NCBI GenBank assembly: GCA_009784305.1
Contig: WRBZ01000084.1
Coordinates: 1 to 5,264, forward strand
Length of the DNA: 5,264 nt
DNA from: Synergistaceae bacterium
GTDB taxonomy: Bacteria; Synergistota; Synergistia; Synergistales; Aminobacteriaceae
Reading direction: 5' to 3'
Shown here: one piece after another, positions 1-5,264 of the stretch
How the letters are laid out: the number at the start of each line of letters is the position of its first letter
How positions within the stretch are numbered: position 1 is the stretch's first letter
Program-made: the position numbers and the translations under genes
Notes under the pieces: generated by a model
Seen by the model: the letters and a program-made list of their open reading frames with translations, nothing else
Told to the model about the DNA's origin: nothing
Database searches by the model: none

Positions 1-566
1 GCATACTGCGATCCTGCCGTATGACTGTTGAAAGCCGTCCTGATATGAATGCCCGGAAATAAATTGTCAACGTCGCCGTCCAATAAAGTTACCCTATGGT
101 CTCCCATTTTTTCTATCAGCTGTGCAATAAATTTTACCGGCGTTACTGCGTATAGATTTGAAAATTGTTTCGGTAATGAACACAATGTTAACCACGATTC
201 CAATTCCTTTTTTTGGATGTAGAAATGAGCATTCGGATAACAGGGGATTGCTCCCATATGATCAAAATGCGCGTGGGTCAAAATAACAGCGTCGATATCC
301 TCCGGTTTCAGGCCAACTTTTTTCAGCATGTATTCAGGAGAACGCAGGTTTATAAAGCTGTACTTTTCACAGACACTGACATTTACTTCATCATTCGGAT
401 CCATACCCGTATCGATCAGTATGTTTTTTCCCTCGCCTTTAACAATCACAATGCTCTGCGGCAAAATCATTTTTTGTCCGTTTTTCCAATACCCGGAAAA
501 GACTGCGTCGCAGCTGTATTCATAGCATGTTGAATTTTCGCTGAGCCAAATCGAATAATTTGCCAT
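1..566 (-). CDS. Metallo-beta-lactamase-fold hydrolase, N-acyl-homoserine-lactonase-like (3' end beyond the left edge)
   Basis: The gene starts at an ATG at 566-564 with a strong AAGGAGG site at 574-580, seven bases away, and stays open to the left edge, giving 188 visible residues. The zinc-binding signature THAHFDHMG is at residues 97-105 (His98, His100, Asp102, His103), preceded by a beta-strand ending LIDTGMDP (50-57). A third-ligand motif, SHTAGSQ, has His182. This order and spacing fit the lactonase branch of the superfamily (AiiA/AttM type, usually about 250-275 aa), so the last Asp and His ligands should lie outside the window. Members hydrolyse homoserine lactones, gamma-lactones or other esters in the cytoplasm; no signal peptide is visible. 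It is the third gene of the operon, 18 bases after the crotonase gene. The fold assignment is firm. Lactonase activity is inferred, and in this catabolic setting a lactone or thioester substrate is at least as likely as a quorum signal. Confidence 0.88.
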   Translation of the reverse strand, partial: MANYSIWLSENSTCYEYSCDAVFSGYWKNGQKMILPQSIVIVKGEGKNILIDTGMDPNDEVNVSVCEKYSFINLRSPEYMLKKVGLKPEDIDAVILTHAHFDHMGAIPCYPNAHFYIQKKELESWLTLCSLPKQFSNLYAVTPVKFIAQLIEKMGDHRVTLLDGDVDNLFPGIHIRTAFNSHTAGSQY

Positions 567-584
567 TTTTTATCCTCCTTAAAA

Positions 585-1388
585 CTATTTACCATTAAAT
601 TGCGGTTCACGCTTATCCAGAAAAGCGCTGACACCTTCTTTAAAATCCTCATGTCTGGCCATATAACGAGTATATGTTATTTCCATGTTATTTTTTCTGT
701 GCATCTGAAAATCTTCCTGTTCATTCATACAAGCTTTCAAATAGCGTAAAAGCAACGGGCCGCGCTTACACAACTCTTCCGCTTTCGCGGTTGCTGCAGG
801 CATCAGTTCTTCAAATGTATCAACCAACATTGTAACGCCTCCATATTTGTCGTGCAATTCTTCGGCTGTTATAAAATTTCCGCAATAACTCATGTTTCTT
901 TGAATTTGAGGCGGTAAAATTCGGCTTAAATGACCTGATCCGCCTACAACGGATAGTTTTGCTTCGGGAGCGCCGAACAATGTATCCTTTACGGCTATGG
1001 TAATATCCGAACCTGCAGGATAACAAAGACCGCCGCCCAGACAGTGGCCATGTACGGCGCATATCAACGGGACATGCAGTTCGTATAATGCCTGCGCTCC
1101 GTCATAAAACACTTCCTGCGTATTTGTTACATCTTTATCCACTATGCTCTGATAAAAACGATTGATATCAACGCCGACACAAAATGTTTTAATATCTGAA
1201 TGCATTATACAGACCCAGATGTCGTCGTTGTGGTTGATGTGTTCACAAATGAGCAGTATTTCTCTTTGAACGGTTCCACTGACGGCGTTGACCGGGGGAT
1301 TGTGCAGGGTAATAAAACCGATATGGTTTTCTACGCTCAGGAAAACATTTTCCAACGTATGTCCATTTAATTGTTCAACTGCCCGCAT
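585..1388 (-). CDS. Enoyl-CoA hydratase/isomerase (crotonase) family protein, one catalytic Glu missing
   Basis: The 267-residue protein has the usual crotonase length and landmarks: NPPVNA (30-35), the first oxyanion-hole segment FCVGVDI (69-75), the second one HGHCLGGGL (113-121), and FGAPEAKL (138-145). In rat mitochondrial hydratase the catalytic pair is Glu144, three residues after the oxyanion Gly141, and Glu164 in the FGQPE motif. Here the second is present (Glu142), but the position of the first is Cys122. The protein therefore probably acts on a CoA thioester as a hydratase-like, isomerase, lyase or hydrolase enzyme that needs only one acid/base residue; the exact reaction cannot be named. 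The usual PGxGG(T) stretch reads VVGGSGHLSRI (147-157). The start at 1388 is supported by an AAGGAG/AGGTGA site at 1398-1410 that overlaps the end of the CoA-transferase gene, with only two bases between that stop codon and this ATG. Translational coupling is therefore likely. It is the middle gene of the sigma-54 operon. Confidence 0.92.
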   Translation of the reverse strand: MRAVEQLNGHTLENVFLSVENHIGFITLHNPPVNAVSGTVQREILLICEHINHNDDIWVCIMHSDIKTFCVGVDINRFYQSIVDKDVTNTQEVFYDGAQALYELHVPLICAVHGHCLGGGLCYPAGSDITIAVKDTLFGAPEAKLSVVGGSGHLSRILPPQIQRNMSYCGNFITAEELHDKYGGVTMLVDTFEELMPAATAKAEELCKRGPLLLRYLKACMNEQEDFQMHRKNNMEITYTRYMARHEDFKEGVSAFLDKREPQFNGK

Positions 1389-1390
1389 AA

Positions 1391-2698
1391 TTAAAAATCA
1401 CCTCTCCTTCCAAAGCGTTTTTCGTATATATCTGTCAGTTCCGCTCTGAAATCAGGATGCGCGATATCGATCAACGCCTTTGCTCTCTGCGCTAATGTAC
1501 GCCCTCTCAGGTTGGCGATACCGTATTCAGTCACGATATACTGAACGTCGGTGCGGGTAGTCGTTACGGTCGCGCCCGGATCAAGAATAGGAACAATCCT
1601 TGAAAGTGTGCCTTTTGCAGCGGTGGATGGCATCGCCAGAATCGCTTTTCCGTCTTTGCACATTGATGCGCCGCGTACATAATCCAATTGGCCGCCCATT
1701 CCGCTGTACTGACGGATGCCGATTGATTCCGAATTAACTTGCCCTGTAAAATCCACCTGCAAGCAAGAATTTATGGATGTCATTTTGTAGTTTTGCATAA
1801 TAACGCACGGGTCGTTAACATAATTGATCGGAAGCATTTGCACCATGGGGTTGTCGTCAACAAAATCATACAGTTTTCGTGTACCCATAAGGAACCCCAC
1901 TGTGATTTTTCCGTTGTTAATCGTTTTACGCGCCCCTGTTATTACGCCTTTTTCTACTAAATTTACGACTCCGTCAGAAAACATCTCCGAATGAATACCT
2001 AAGTCTTTTTTGTCACCTAAATTTGCAAGCACCGCATCCGGCAGGCTTCCGATTCCCAACTGTAAGGTGGCGCCGTCTTCAACGAGACCAGCACAACTTT
2101 CACCTATTTTTTTCTCCAATTCGCCGATTTCCGCAGAATGCAATTCTTTTAACGGCTCTGAATGCTCAACAATATGTGTCAGTTGTGATACATGTAAAAA
2201 AGAATCTCCAAGCGTGCGCGGCATTTGATCGTTAACTTGCGCGATTACAATTTTCGCTGCCAGTGCTGCCGGTTTCGTCGCGCATACCGAAACGCCAGTG
2301 CTGACATAGCCATGCTTATCAGGTGGGCTTACGCCAAGCATTGCAACATCCGGTACCAAAGTGCCGTCTGTAAACCACTCGGGAGTCATACCGAAGAACG
2401 CTGGCGTGAAGTCAGCCATACCACTCTCAACAGCTGCGCGCGAATTCGGTCCTGCAAACAAAGCATTTAATCTTATATGCCCTGCCATTTCTGGCTTCGT
2501 ATAAGCGCATTCGCCGAAGTTTACCCAATGTACAATTTCTACATTTCGATATTGCCTGTAATTATCAGTCATTGCCTTAACTAAATGGTACGGCTCTCCC
2601 ATAGCATGAGATAGTACAATCCTGCTTTCGTCCGGAATGTTCTTTACCGCCATTTCTGCTGTAGTTAGCTTACTTTGATAAATTTCTTTCCAATTCAT
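1391..2698 (-). CDS. Acetyl-CoA hydrolase/transferase family CoA-transferase (4-hydroxybutyrate / butyryl-CoA:acetate type)
   Basis: The 435-residue protein matches the length of class I-fold CoA-transferases such as 4-hydroxybutyrate CoA-transferase (AbfT) and butyryl-CoA:acetate CoA-transferase. These move CoA from acetyl-CoA or another acyl-CoA to a free carboxylic acid through a glutamyl-CoA thioester. The glutamate of GIHSEMFSDG is Glu238, the number reported for the catalytic residue in Clostridium aminobutyricum AbfT. Other family marks are LQLGIGSLPDA (212-222), the GGQLDYVRGA motif (335-344) near the C-terminal CoA-binding part, and TEYGIANLRGR (390-400). The reading frame could be extended to an ATG at 2776, but the start at 2698 is preferred. 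It has a GGAGGTGA site just upstream, and the predicted transcript begins near 2725, downstream of the longer start. It is the first gene of the operon, divergent from the activator gene. Substrate choice between 4-hydroxybutyrate, butyrate and other short acids cannot be settled by eye. Confidence 0.94.
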   Translation of the reverse strand: MNWKEIYQSKLTTAEMAVKNIPDESRIVLSHAMGEPYHLVKAMTDNYRQYRNVEIVHWVNFGECAYTKPEMAGHIRLNALFAGPNSRAAVESGMADFTPAFFGMTPEWFTDGTLVPDVAMLGVSPPDKHGYVSTGVSVCATKPAALAAKIVIAQVNDQMPRTLGDSFLHVSQLTHIVEHSEPLKELHSAEIGELEKKIGESCAGLVEDGATLQLGIGSLPDAVLANLGDKKDLGIHSEMFSDGVVNLVEKGVITGARKTINNGKITVGFLMGTRKLYDFVDDNPMVQMLPINYVNDPCVIMQNYKMTSINSCLQVDFTGQVNSESIGIRQYSGMGGQLDYVRGASMCKDGKAILAMPSTAAKGTLSRIVPILDPGATVTTTRTDVQYIVTEYGIANLRGRTLAQRAKALIDIAHPDFRAELTDIYEKRFGRRGDF

Positions 2699-2702
2699 CC
2701 AA

Positions 2703-2710
2703 TCACCTCC
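2703..2710 (-). promoter_or_regulatory. Ribosome binding site fixing the CoA-transferase start
   Basis: On the minus strand this reads GGAGGTGA, almost the full anti-16S complement, four bases before the ATG at 2698 (six from the AGG core). The upstream in-frame ATG at 2776 has nothing comparable, so this site decides the start. Confidence 0.9.
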
Positions 2711-2735
2711 CTTTATAGTAGTTGCTTTAGTAATA

Positions 2736-2751
2736 CGCAATATGCATGCCA
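2736..2751 (-). promoter_or_regulatory. Sigma-54 (-24/-12) promoter of the CoA-transferase operon
   Basis: The minus strand reads TGGCATGCATATTGCG. Compared with the consensus TGGCACG-N4-TTGCW, the GG and GC elements, their spacing and nearly all flanking bases match; only C to T in the first block and the final W (here G) differ. The GC at -13/-12 places transcription start near 2725, leaving an untranslated leader of about 27 bases that contains the ribosome binding site. A sigma-54 activator gene sits divergently next door, which is the expected partner. Confidence 0.88.
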
Positions 2752-2797
2752 ACTGTTTATGCAATTTTTTACTCATATTGCTTCATCCGCCTTGCAT

Positions 2798-2819
2798 TTT
2801 GTGCCGTATTCGGTACAAA
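2798..2819. promoter_or_regulatory. Imperfect palindrome, candidate enhancer (UAS) for the sigma-54 activator
   Basis: The sequence TTTGTGCCG-TATT-CGGTACAAA forms nine-base arms with one mismatch around a four-base centre. Its centre lies about 84 bp upstream of the predicted sigma-54 start site and about 57 bp beyond the -24 element, a typical place for an enhancer-binding protein dimer. It also lies upstream of the regulator's own promoter, so it could serve both directions. That the neighbouring activator binds it is inferred from position and symmetry. Confidence 0.65.
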
Positions 2820-2831
2820 TGTAAATTCTGC

Positions 2832-2838
2832 TGTGCCG
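2832..2838 (+). promoter_or_regulatory. Second TGTGCCG half-site
   Basis: The heptamer TGTGCCG repeats the left half of the palindrome (2800-2806) exactly 32 bp away, about three helical turns, on the same face of the DNA. The matching right half is not conserved here. It lies about 10 bp before the weak -35 element of the regulator promoter, so it may be a weak second operator or an autoregulatory site. Confidence 0.35.
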
Positions 2839-2848
2839 CTTTTGCAGC

Positions 2849-2876
2849 TTGCTTATTAAAAGGTATCTGATATAAT
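2849..2876 (+). promoter_or_regulatory. Housekeeping (sigma-A/70) promoter of the activator gene, extended -10
   Basis: A perfect TATAAT lies at 2871-2876, preceded by TG one base upstream (TGATATAAT, 2868-2876), which is an extended -10 element. The -35 is weak (TTGCTT at 2849-2854, 16-bp spacer), as is common with extended -10 promoters. Transcription should start near 2883, giving a leader of about 47 bases before the ATG at 2930. Confidence 0.7.
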
Positions 2877-2929
2877 CAAGTAAATTGCATTTGATTCATC
2901 AGAACAGTCTAAGGAAGTAAGGAGCAATT

Positions 2930-4369
2930 ATGGGACAGCAATCCACTATTCAGACATTGAAAGAGAAGATCAAAAAGCTTGAGTATGAGTATTATGTGGC
3001 GGACACTCTGCTTGAAAACGCCACGGACGCTATACAAATTTCCGATCGGAACCTTGTGACTTTGCGGATTAACAAAGCGTATGAAGTACTTACCGGATTA
3101 AACCGTGAAGAAGTTGTCGGTATCCCTGTAGCCGATCTTGTCAAGGCAGAACTGATTTCAGAATCCTGCGGCGCAATAGTAGCAAAGACAAAAAAACCAC
3201 ACACGATTATTCAGAAATTTCCACGAACCGGGCGGGCTGCCCACGTATCATGCAATCCGGTTTTCGATGATAACGGAGAAATCGAATTCTACATCTGTAA
3301 TGACCGAGATTTGAATGAAATCAGTAATTTATTAACAAAACTGAACGAAGCTGAAAATTTAAACGCTAAATATCGGACTGAACTGGAATTTATCAAATCA
3401 AAACTGCCCGGTAAAGGGAAAATCATCGCTGAAGATATATCAATGCTGCGAGTACTTGCTCTGGCAAGCAGGATAGCAAAAGTTGATTCAACGGTACTAA
3501 TATCCGGAGAAACCGGAGTTGGAAAGGATGAGATAGCCCATTTCATACATCAACACAGCAACCGTGCTCAAAACCGCTTCGCTTCTATTAACTGTGGCGC
3601 GATTACGGAATCTTTATTTGAAAGCGAACTTTTTGGGCACGAAGCACGCGCATTTACCGGAGCCGGTAACAAGTTAAGGCGCGGCTTGCTGGAAACCGCA
3701 GACGGCGGAACGTTGTTATTAGACGAAATAGGCGAGCTTTCATTAAAAATGCAGACTAAATTGTTACATGTGCTTCAGAATCAGTCATTTTTGCGTATAG
3801 GAGGCACACAGCCCATCCAAATTAGTGTTCGCATTATTGCCGCGACAAATCGCGACCTTCTAACTCGTATTCATGAAAGACAATTCCGTGAAGACCTGTA
3901 TTATCGCCTGAATGTACTCCCGATAATAATTCCTCCGCTTCGGGAGCGTAAAAATGATATAATTCCATTAGCGCAGCATTTTTTAGAATATTACAACAAA
4001 AAATATAATTTTCGTAAAGTATTGTCTCACGACGCCGGTTTTACGTTGCTGGAAAATCCATGGGCAGGTAACGTGCGGCAGTTAAAAAATGTTATTGAAC
4101 AGGCTGTAATTTTGAGCGATGAAGATACGGTAACAAGGAAGGACCTTCCTCTGGATTCAATGTGGCAGCAAAAAGGCGTAGAAATGCCTGAAGATGCAAG
4201 TATTGCGGAACTTCTTGAGCGAATGGAATATGCGTTTTTAAGTCAGTACTATGAAAAATATGGTTCTGTCCGCGCCGCAGCGCAACAATTGAAGATGTCG
4301 CCTTCCACATTTCAACGGCATCGGGTGCGGCTGATGAAAAAATATCACACATTGAAGATAAGCGATTGA
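2930..4369 (+). CDS. Sigma-54-dependent transcriptional activator: PAS sensor, AAA+ domain, Fis-type HTH
   Basis: The 479-residue protein begins with a short charged helix (about 5-22) and a PAS domain (about 22-130), then a probable coiled-coil linker (128-158). The AAA+ domain covers about 165-395. It has Walker A GETGVGKD (193-200), Walker B with Asp265-Glu266 in GGTLLLDEIGEL, sensor I ATNR (305-308), the arginine-finger region FREDLYYR (319-326), and a sensor II segment WAGNVRQL (378-385). A Fis-type helix-turn-helix ends the protein (about 446-469). It uses ATP hydrolysis to open sigma-54 polymerase complexes. There is no receiver-domain aspartate site, so activation is probably through a ligand or signal at the PAS domain rather than a kinase. 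The sigma-54 contact loop reads RAFTGA (240-245) where GAFTGA is normal. The start has an AAGGAG site (2919-2924) five bases upstream. Divergence from the sigma-54-type operon strongly suggests that operon is its target. Confidence 0.96.
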   Translation: MGQQSTIQTLKEKIKKLEYEYYVADTLLENATDAIQISDRNLVTLRINKAYEVLTGLNREEVVGIPVADLVKAELISESCGAIVAKTKKPHTIIQKFPRTGRAAHVSCNPVFDDNGEIEFYICNDRDLNEISNLLTKLNEAENLNAKYRTELEFIKSKLPGKGKIIAEDISMLRVLALASRIAKVDSTVLISGETGVGKDEIAHFIHQHSNRAQNRFASINCGAITESLFESELFGHEARAFTGAGNKLRRGLLETADGGTLLLDEIGELSLKMQTKLLHVLQNQSFLRIGGTQPIQISVRIIAATNRDLLTRIHERQFREDLYYRLNVLPIIIPPLRERKNDIIPLAQHFLEYYNKKYNFRKVLSHDAGFTLLENPWAGNVRQLKNVIEQAVILSDEDTVTRKDLPLDSMWQQKGVEMPEDASIAELLERMEYAFLSQYYEKYGSVRAAAQQLKMSPSTFQRHRVRLMKKYHTLKISD

Positions 4370-4405
4370 AATTTAATCAATGATTGGCGTGTAGATATTG
4401 CTTAT
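4370..4405. other. Convergent junction without a clear terminator
   Basis: This 36-base AT-rich gap lies between the end of the activator gene and the end of the opposing small gene. It holds a short AATCA-A-TGATT palindrome (4376-4386), but no GC-rich stem followed by a T run on either strand, so no intrinsic terminator can be called. Confidence 0.4.
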
Positions 4406-4621
4406 TTAAGGAATAGTCGCTTTTGTTTCACGATTGACCTTAACAAATTTATCCCGCTTTTCCGGATCTTGTCTGCCATCATCATTAGAGAGTATGGGTT
4501 TTGAAGCATGTGGACAGTCGGCACTTGTGCATTCACTATGTGTCTCTGCCAGCATGCATCTCTCACCGGCCTTTGGACAATATTCCCACGAGTCATTTTC
4601 TGAAACAAACGCTCTGCTCAT
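4406..4621 (-). CDS. Small four-cysteine hypothetical protein
   Basis: This 71-residue open frame begins MSRAFVSEND and has cysteines at 15, 22, 31 and 36 (C-x6-C-x8-C-x4-C), with His28 and His38 nearby. That arrangement could hold a metal ion or form a compact knot. The second half (40-71) is hydrophilic, rich in Lys, Arg, Asp and Glu, and has no membrane segment or signal peptide. An AGAGG ribosome binding site lies six bases before the ATG. It follows the broken gene upstream by 22 bases on the same strand. I recall similar short MSRAFV-starting cysteine proteins in anaerobic Firmicutes, but no function. A nested shorter frame on the same strand (4402-4608) and overlapping plus-strand frames look like shadows, because only this frame combines a ribosome binding site with a patterned composition. 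Confidence 0.6.
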   Translation of the reverse strand: MSRAFVSENDSWEYCPKAGERCMLAETHSECTSADCPHASKPILSNDDGRQDPEKRDKFVKVNRETKATIP

Positions 4622-4643
4622 TTTCCGCCTCTTTGAAACATTT

Positions 4644-4854
4644 TCATATTACATCGATATTCTGTAATGTAGGAGTCGGACACAATCGGTCAACCATATT
4701 ATTTTCAAGGTATTCCGCTATCACCGACTACGACATAAAAACCTTAATCTAACTGTAAACGCTCATAAGTAGCTCGTGCAACAGGCGGGTCGTTTGTACG
4801 CAATTGCTTATCAACCACTTGTAGAACGTGTTTCTTTAAATGTACATTCGCCAT
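4644..4854 (-). pseudogene. Broken small gene: intact 36-codon start, frameshifted remnant downstream
   Basis: The ATG at 4854 has a GAGGG site eight bases upstream and encodes 36 residues, starting MANVHLKKHVLQVVDKQL and ending YERLQLD before TAA at 4744-4746. This N-terminus resembles a small Firmicute family I know only from memory, of the form 'VVDNQL..NNPP.T..TYERL', which normally continues with a helical second half. A fitting second half appears in another frame of the same strand. It reads KVFMS, an in-frame TAG at 4728-4730, then SVIAEYLENNMVDR, and terminates at 4644-4646. The expected linker residues between the halves seem to be missing. The simplest reading is a gene damaged by a small deletion or frameshift plus a nonsense change. 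The alternative is that the 36-residue product is a real short protein (4744-4854) and the rest is chance. Confidence 0.5.
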
Positions 4855-4921
4855 TTCTCATGCCCTCTTTTGACGTAGGAAAACTAACAGAATAGTATGG
4901 CAGTTAATTTATCATCTGAAT
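4855..4921. other. Short intergenic stretch between the HicB-like gene and the broken gene
   Basis: It contains the ribosome binding site of the downstream frame and a weak interrupted repeat (TAAC...GTTA followed by GTTTT on the minus strand, about 4884-4907). The stem is too short to call a terminator. No convincing promoter was found, so the small genes may be co-transcribed from beyond the right edge. Confidence 0.3.
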
Positions 4922-5264
4922 CTAACGGTCTACAATTTGAAGTTCACGTTTTAAAGCTGTTTGAAGGATTGCAGAAACATTAATCCCTGCCTTTTCTGCT
5001 TCTACGTTTAGCCAAGACGGAAGCGACACATTACGGCGTACGGTTCTTCGCTCATTTGCCCTACGGTATTCTGTAAAGTCAATATCAACCATTGAAACAA
5101 ATTCGCCTGCTTCACATGCTACATTTTTAGGATTAGAAGGTTTCGGAAGCGATATTTTATCGTCTTCCATATCAATGCCCATTACGCCAATAGCATCCCG
5201 TGCCATTTCAATTGCTTCTGTCAAATCATCCCCTTGTGTATCAAGTGGAAAATCAGGCACATGA
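4922..5264 (-). CDS. HicB-family antitoxin-like protein, 5' end beyond the right edge
   Basis: The frame is open to the right edge and ends at TAG 4922-4924, leaving 113 visible residues. The first visible residues, HVPDFPLDTQGDDLTEAIEM, match the middle of the HicB partial-RNase-H-like domain, where the family reads VPDxx...TQGDxxxEA. The GTG at 5260-5258 is therefore best read as an internal valine, and about 20-25 N-terminal residues lie outside the window. The C-terminal part (RRTVRRNVSLPSWLNVEAEK, then NVSAILQTALKREL) looks like a ribbon-helix-helix DNA-binding segment. In hicAB modules HicB neutralises the HicA mRNA interferase and represses the operon. HicA usually precedes HicB, so its gene, if present, would be just off the right edge; none is seen downstream. 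Whether this protein is an active antitoxin or a solitary regulator cannot be decided from here. Confidence 0.85.
   Translation of the reverse strand, partial: HVPDFPLDTQGDDLTEAIEMARDAIGVMGIDMEDDKISLPKPSNPKNVACEAGEFVSMVDIDFTEYRRANERRTVRRNVSLPSWLNVEAEKAGINVSAILQTALKRELQIVDR

Noticed and set aside
213..533. Plus-strand open frame of 106 codons
   Set aside because: It is antisense to the metallo-hydrolase gene, whose zinc motif and ribosome binding site are clear; the plus-strand translation has no recognisable features.
820..1062. Minus-strand 80-codon frame inside the crotonase gene
   Set aside because: It lies in a different frame of the strongly supported crotonase gene, is very rich in Arg and Ser, and has no ribosome binding site.
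1739..2470. Several plus-strand frames opposite the CoA-transferase
   Set aside because: All are shadows of the conserved CoA-transferase coding sequence, without initiation signals or family features.
2759..2771. IHF-like site (ATGCAATTTTTTA) between the enhancer and the sigma-54 promoter
   Set aside because: It has two mismatches in the conserved bases and lies in an AT-rich stretch where such matches arise by chance; Firmicutes generally lack IHF. DNA bending here remains possible but unsupported.
2793..2808. Second possible sigma-54 promoter on the minus strand (CGGCACAAAATGCA)
   Set aside because: The GG-to-GC spacing is two bases too short, which abolishes sigma-54 recognition, and the bases overlap the palindrome.
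2831..2846. Plus-strand sigma-54-like TTTTGCA before the activator gene
   Set aside because: The -12-like half is present but no GG lies at the correct -24 position; the extended -10 promoter explains expression better.
4092..4352. Minus-strand 86-codon frame within the activator gene
   Set aside because: It is antisense to the sensor II and helix-turn-helix coding region, which is clearly conserved.
4434..4752. Plus-strand frames of 77 and 83 codons
   Set aside because: They overlap minus-strand small genes that have ribosome binding sites and patterned sequence; the plus-strand products show no family features.

Overview
The window looks like a chromosomal segment from a low- to mid-GC anaerobic Firmicute, of Clostridia or Negativicutes type. 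The evidence is the very strong AGGAGG-type ribosome binding sites, the AT-leaning composition, a CoA-transferase of the fermentative 4-hydroxybutyrate/butyrate family, a sigma-54 activator with a PAS sensor, and a HicB-like protein of a kind familiar to me from these groups. The exact genus cannot be read from the sequence.

Left part (1-2698, minus strand): a tightly packed operon read right to left. It encodes a 4-hydroxybutyrate/butyryl-type CoA-transferase (435 aa), a crotonase-fold enoyl-CoA hydratase/isomerase family protein (267 aa), and a metallo-beta-lactamase-fold hydrolase resembling N-acyl-homoserine lactonases, which runs off the left edge. Gaps between the genes are 2 and 18 bases, and the ribosome binding sites overlap or abut the preceding gene.

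Centre (2699-2929): a divergent control region. It holds a near-perfect sigma-54 (-24/-12) promoter firing leftward into the operon, and a 22-bp imperfect palindrome centred about 84 bp upstream of the predicted start site that is a good candidate enhancer. A repeated half-site lies 32 bp further away. An extended -10 housekeeping promoter fires rightward into the regulator gene (2930-4369), which encodes a PAS / AAA+ / Fis-type sigma-54 activator. Together these form a self-contained circuit: the PAS protein probably senses a substrate or related signal, binds the palindrome and switches on the operon. The activator carries RAFTGA where the family normally has GAFTGA.

A working idea, inferred only, is that the operon handles a lactone or hydroxy-acid: the lactonase-like enzyme opens an ester or lactone, the CoA-transferase activates the acid, and the crotonase acts on the acyl-CoA. 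The crotonase has lost one of the two classical catalytic glutamates, so simple enoyl-CoA hydration is doubtful.

Right part (4370-5264, minus strand): small accessory-type genes convergent with the regulator. They are a HicB-like antitoxin entering from the right edge, a short gene that appears broken by frameshift, deletion and a stop codon, and a 71-aa protein with four cysteines. No RNA genes, CRISPR arrays, insertion sequences or convincing rho-independent terminators were seen.
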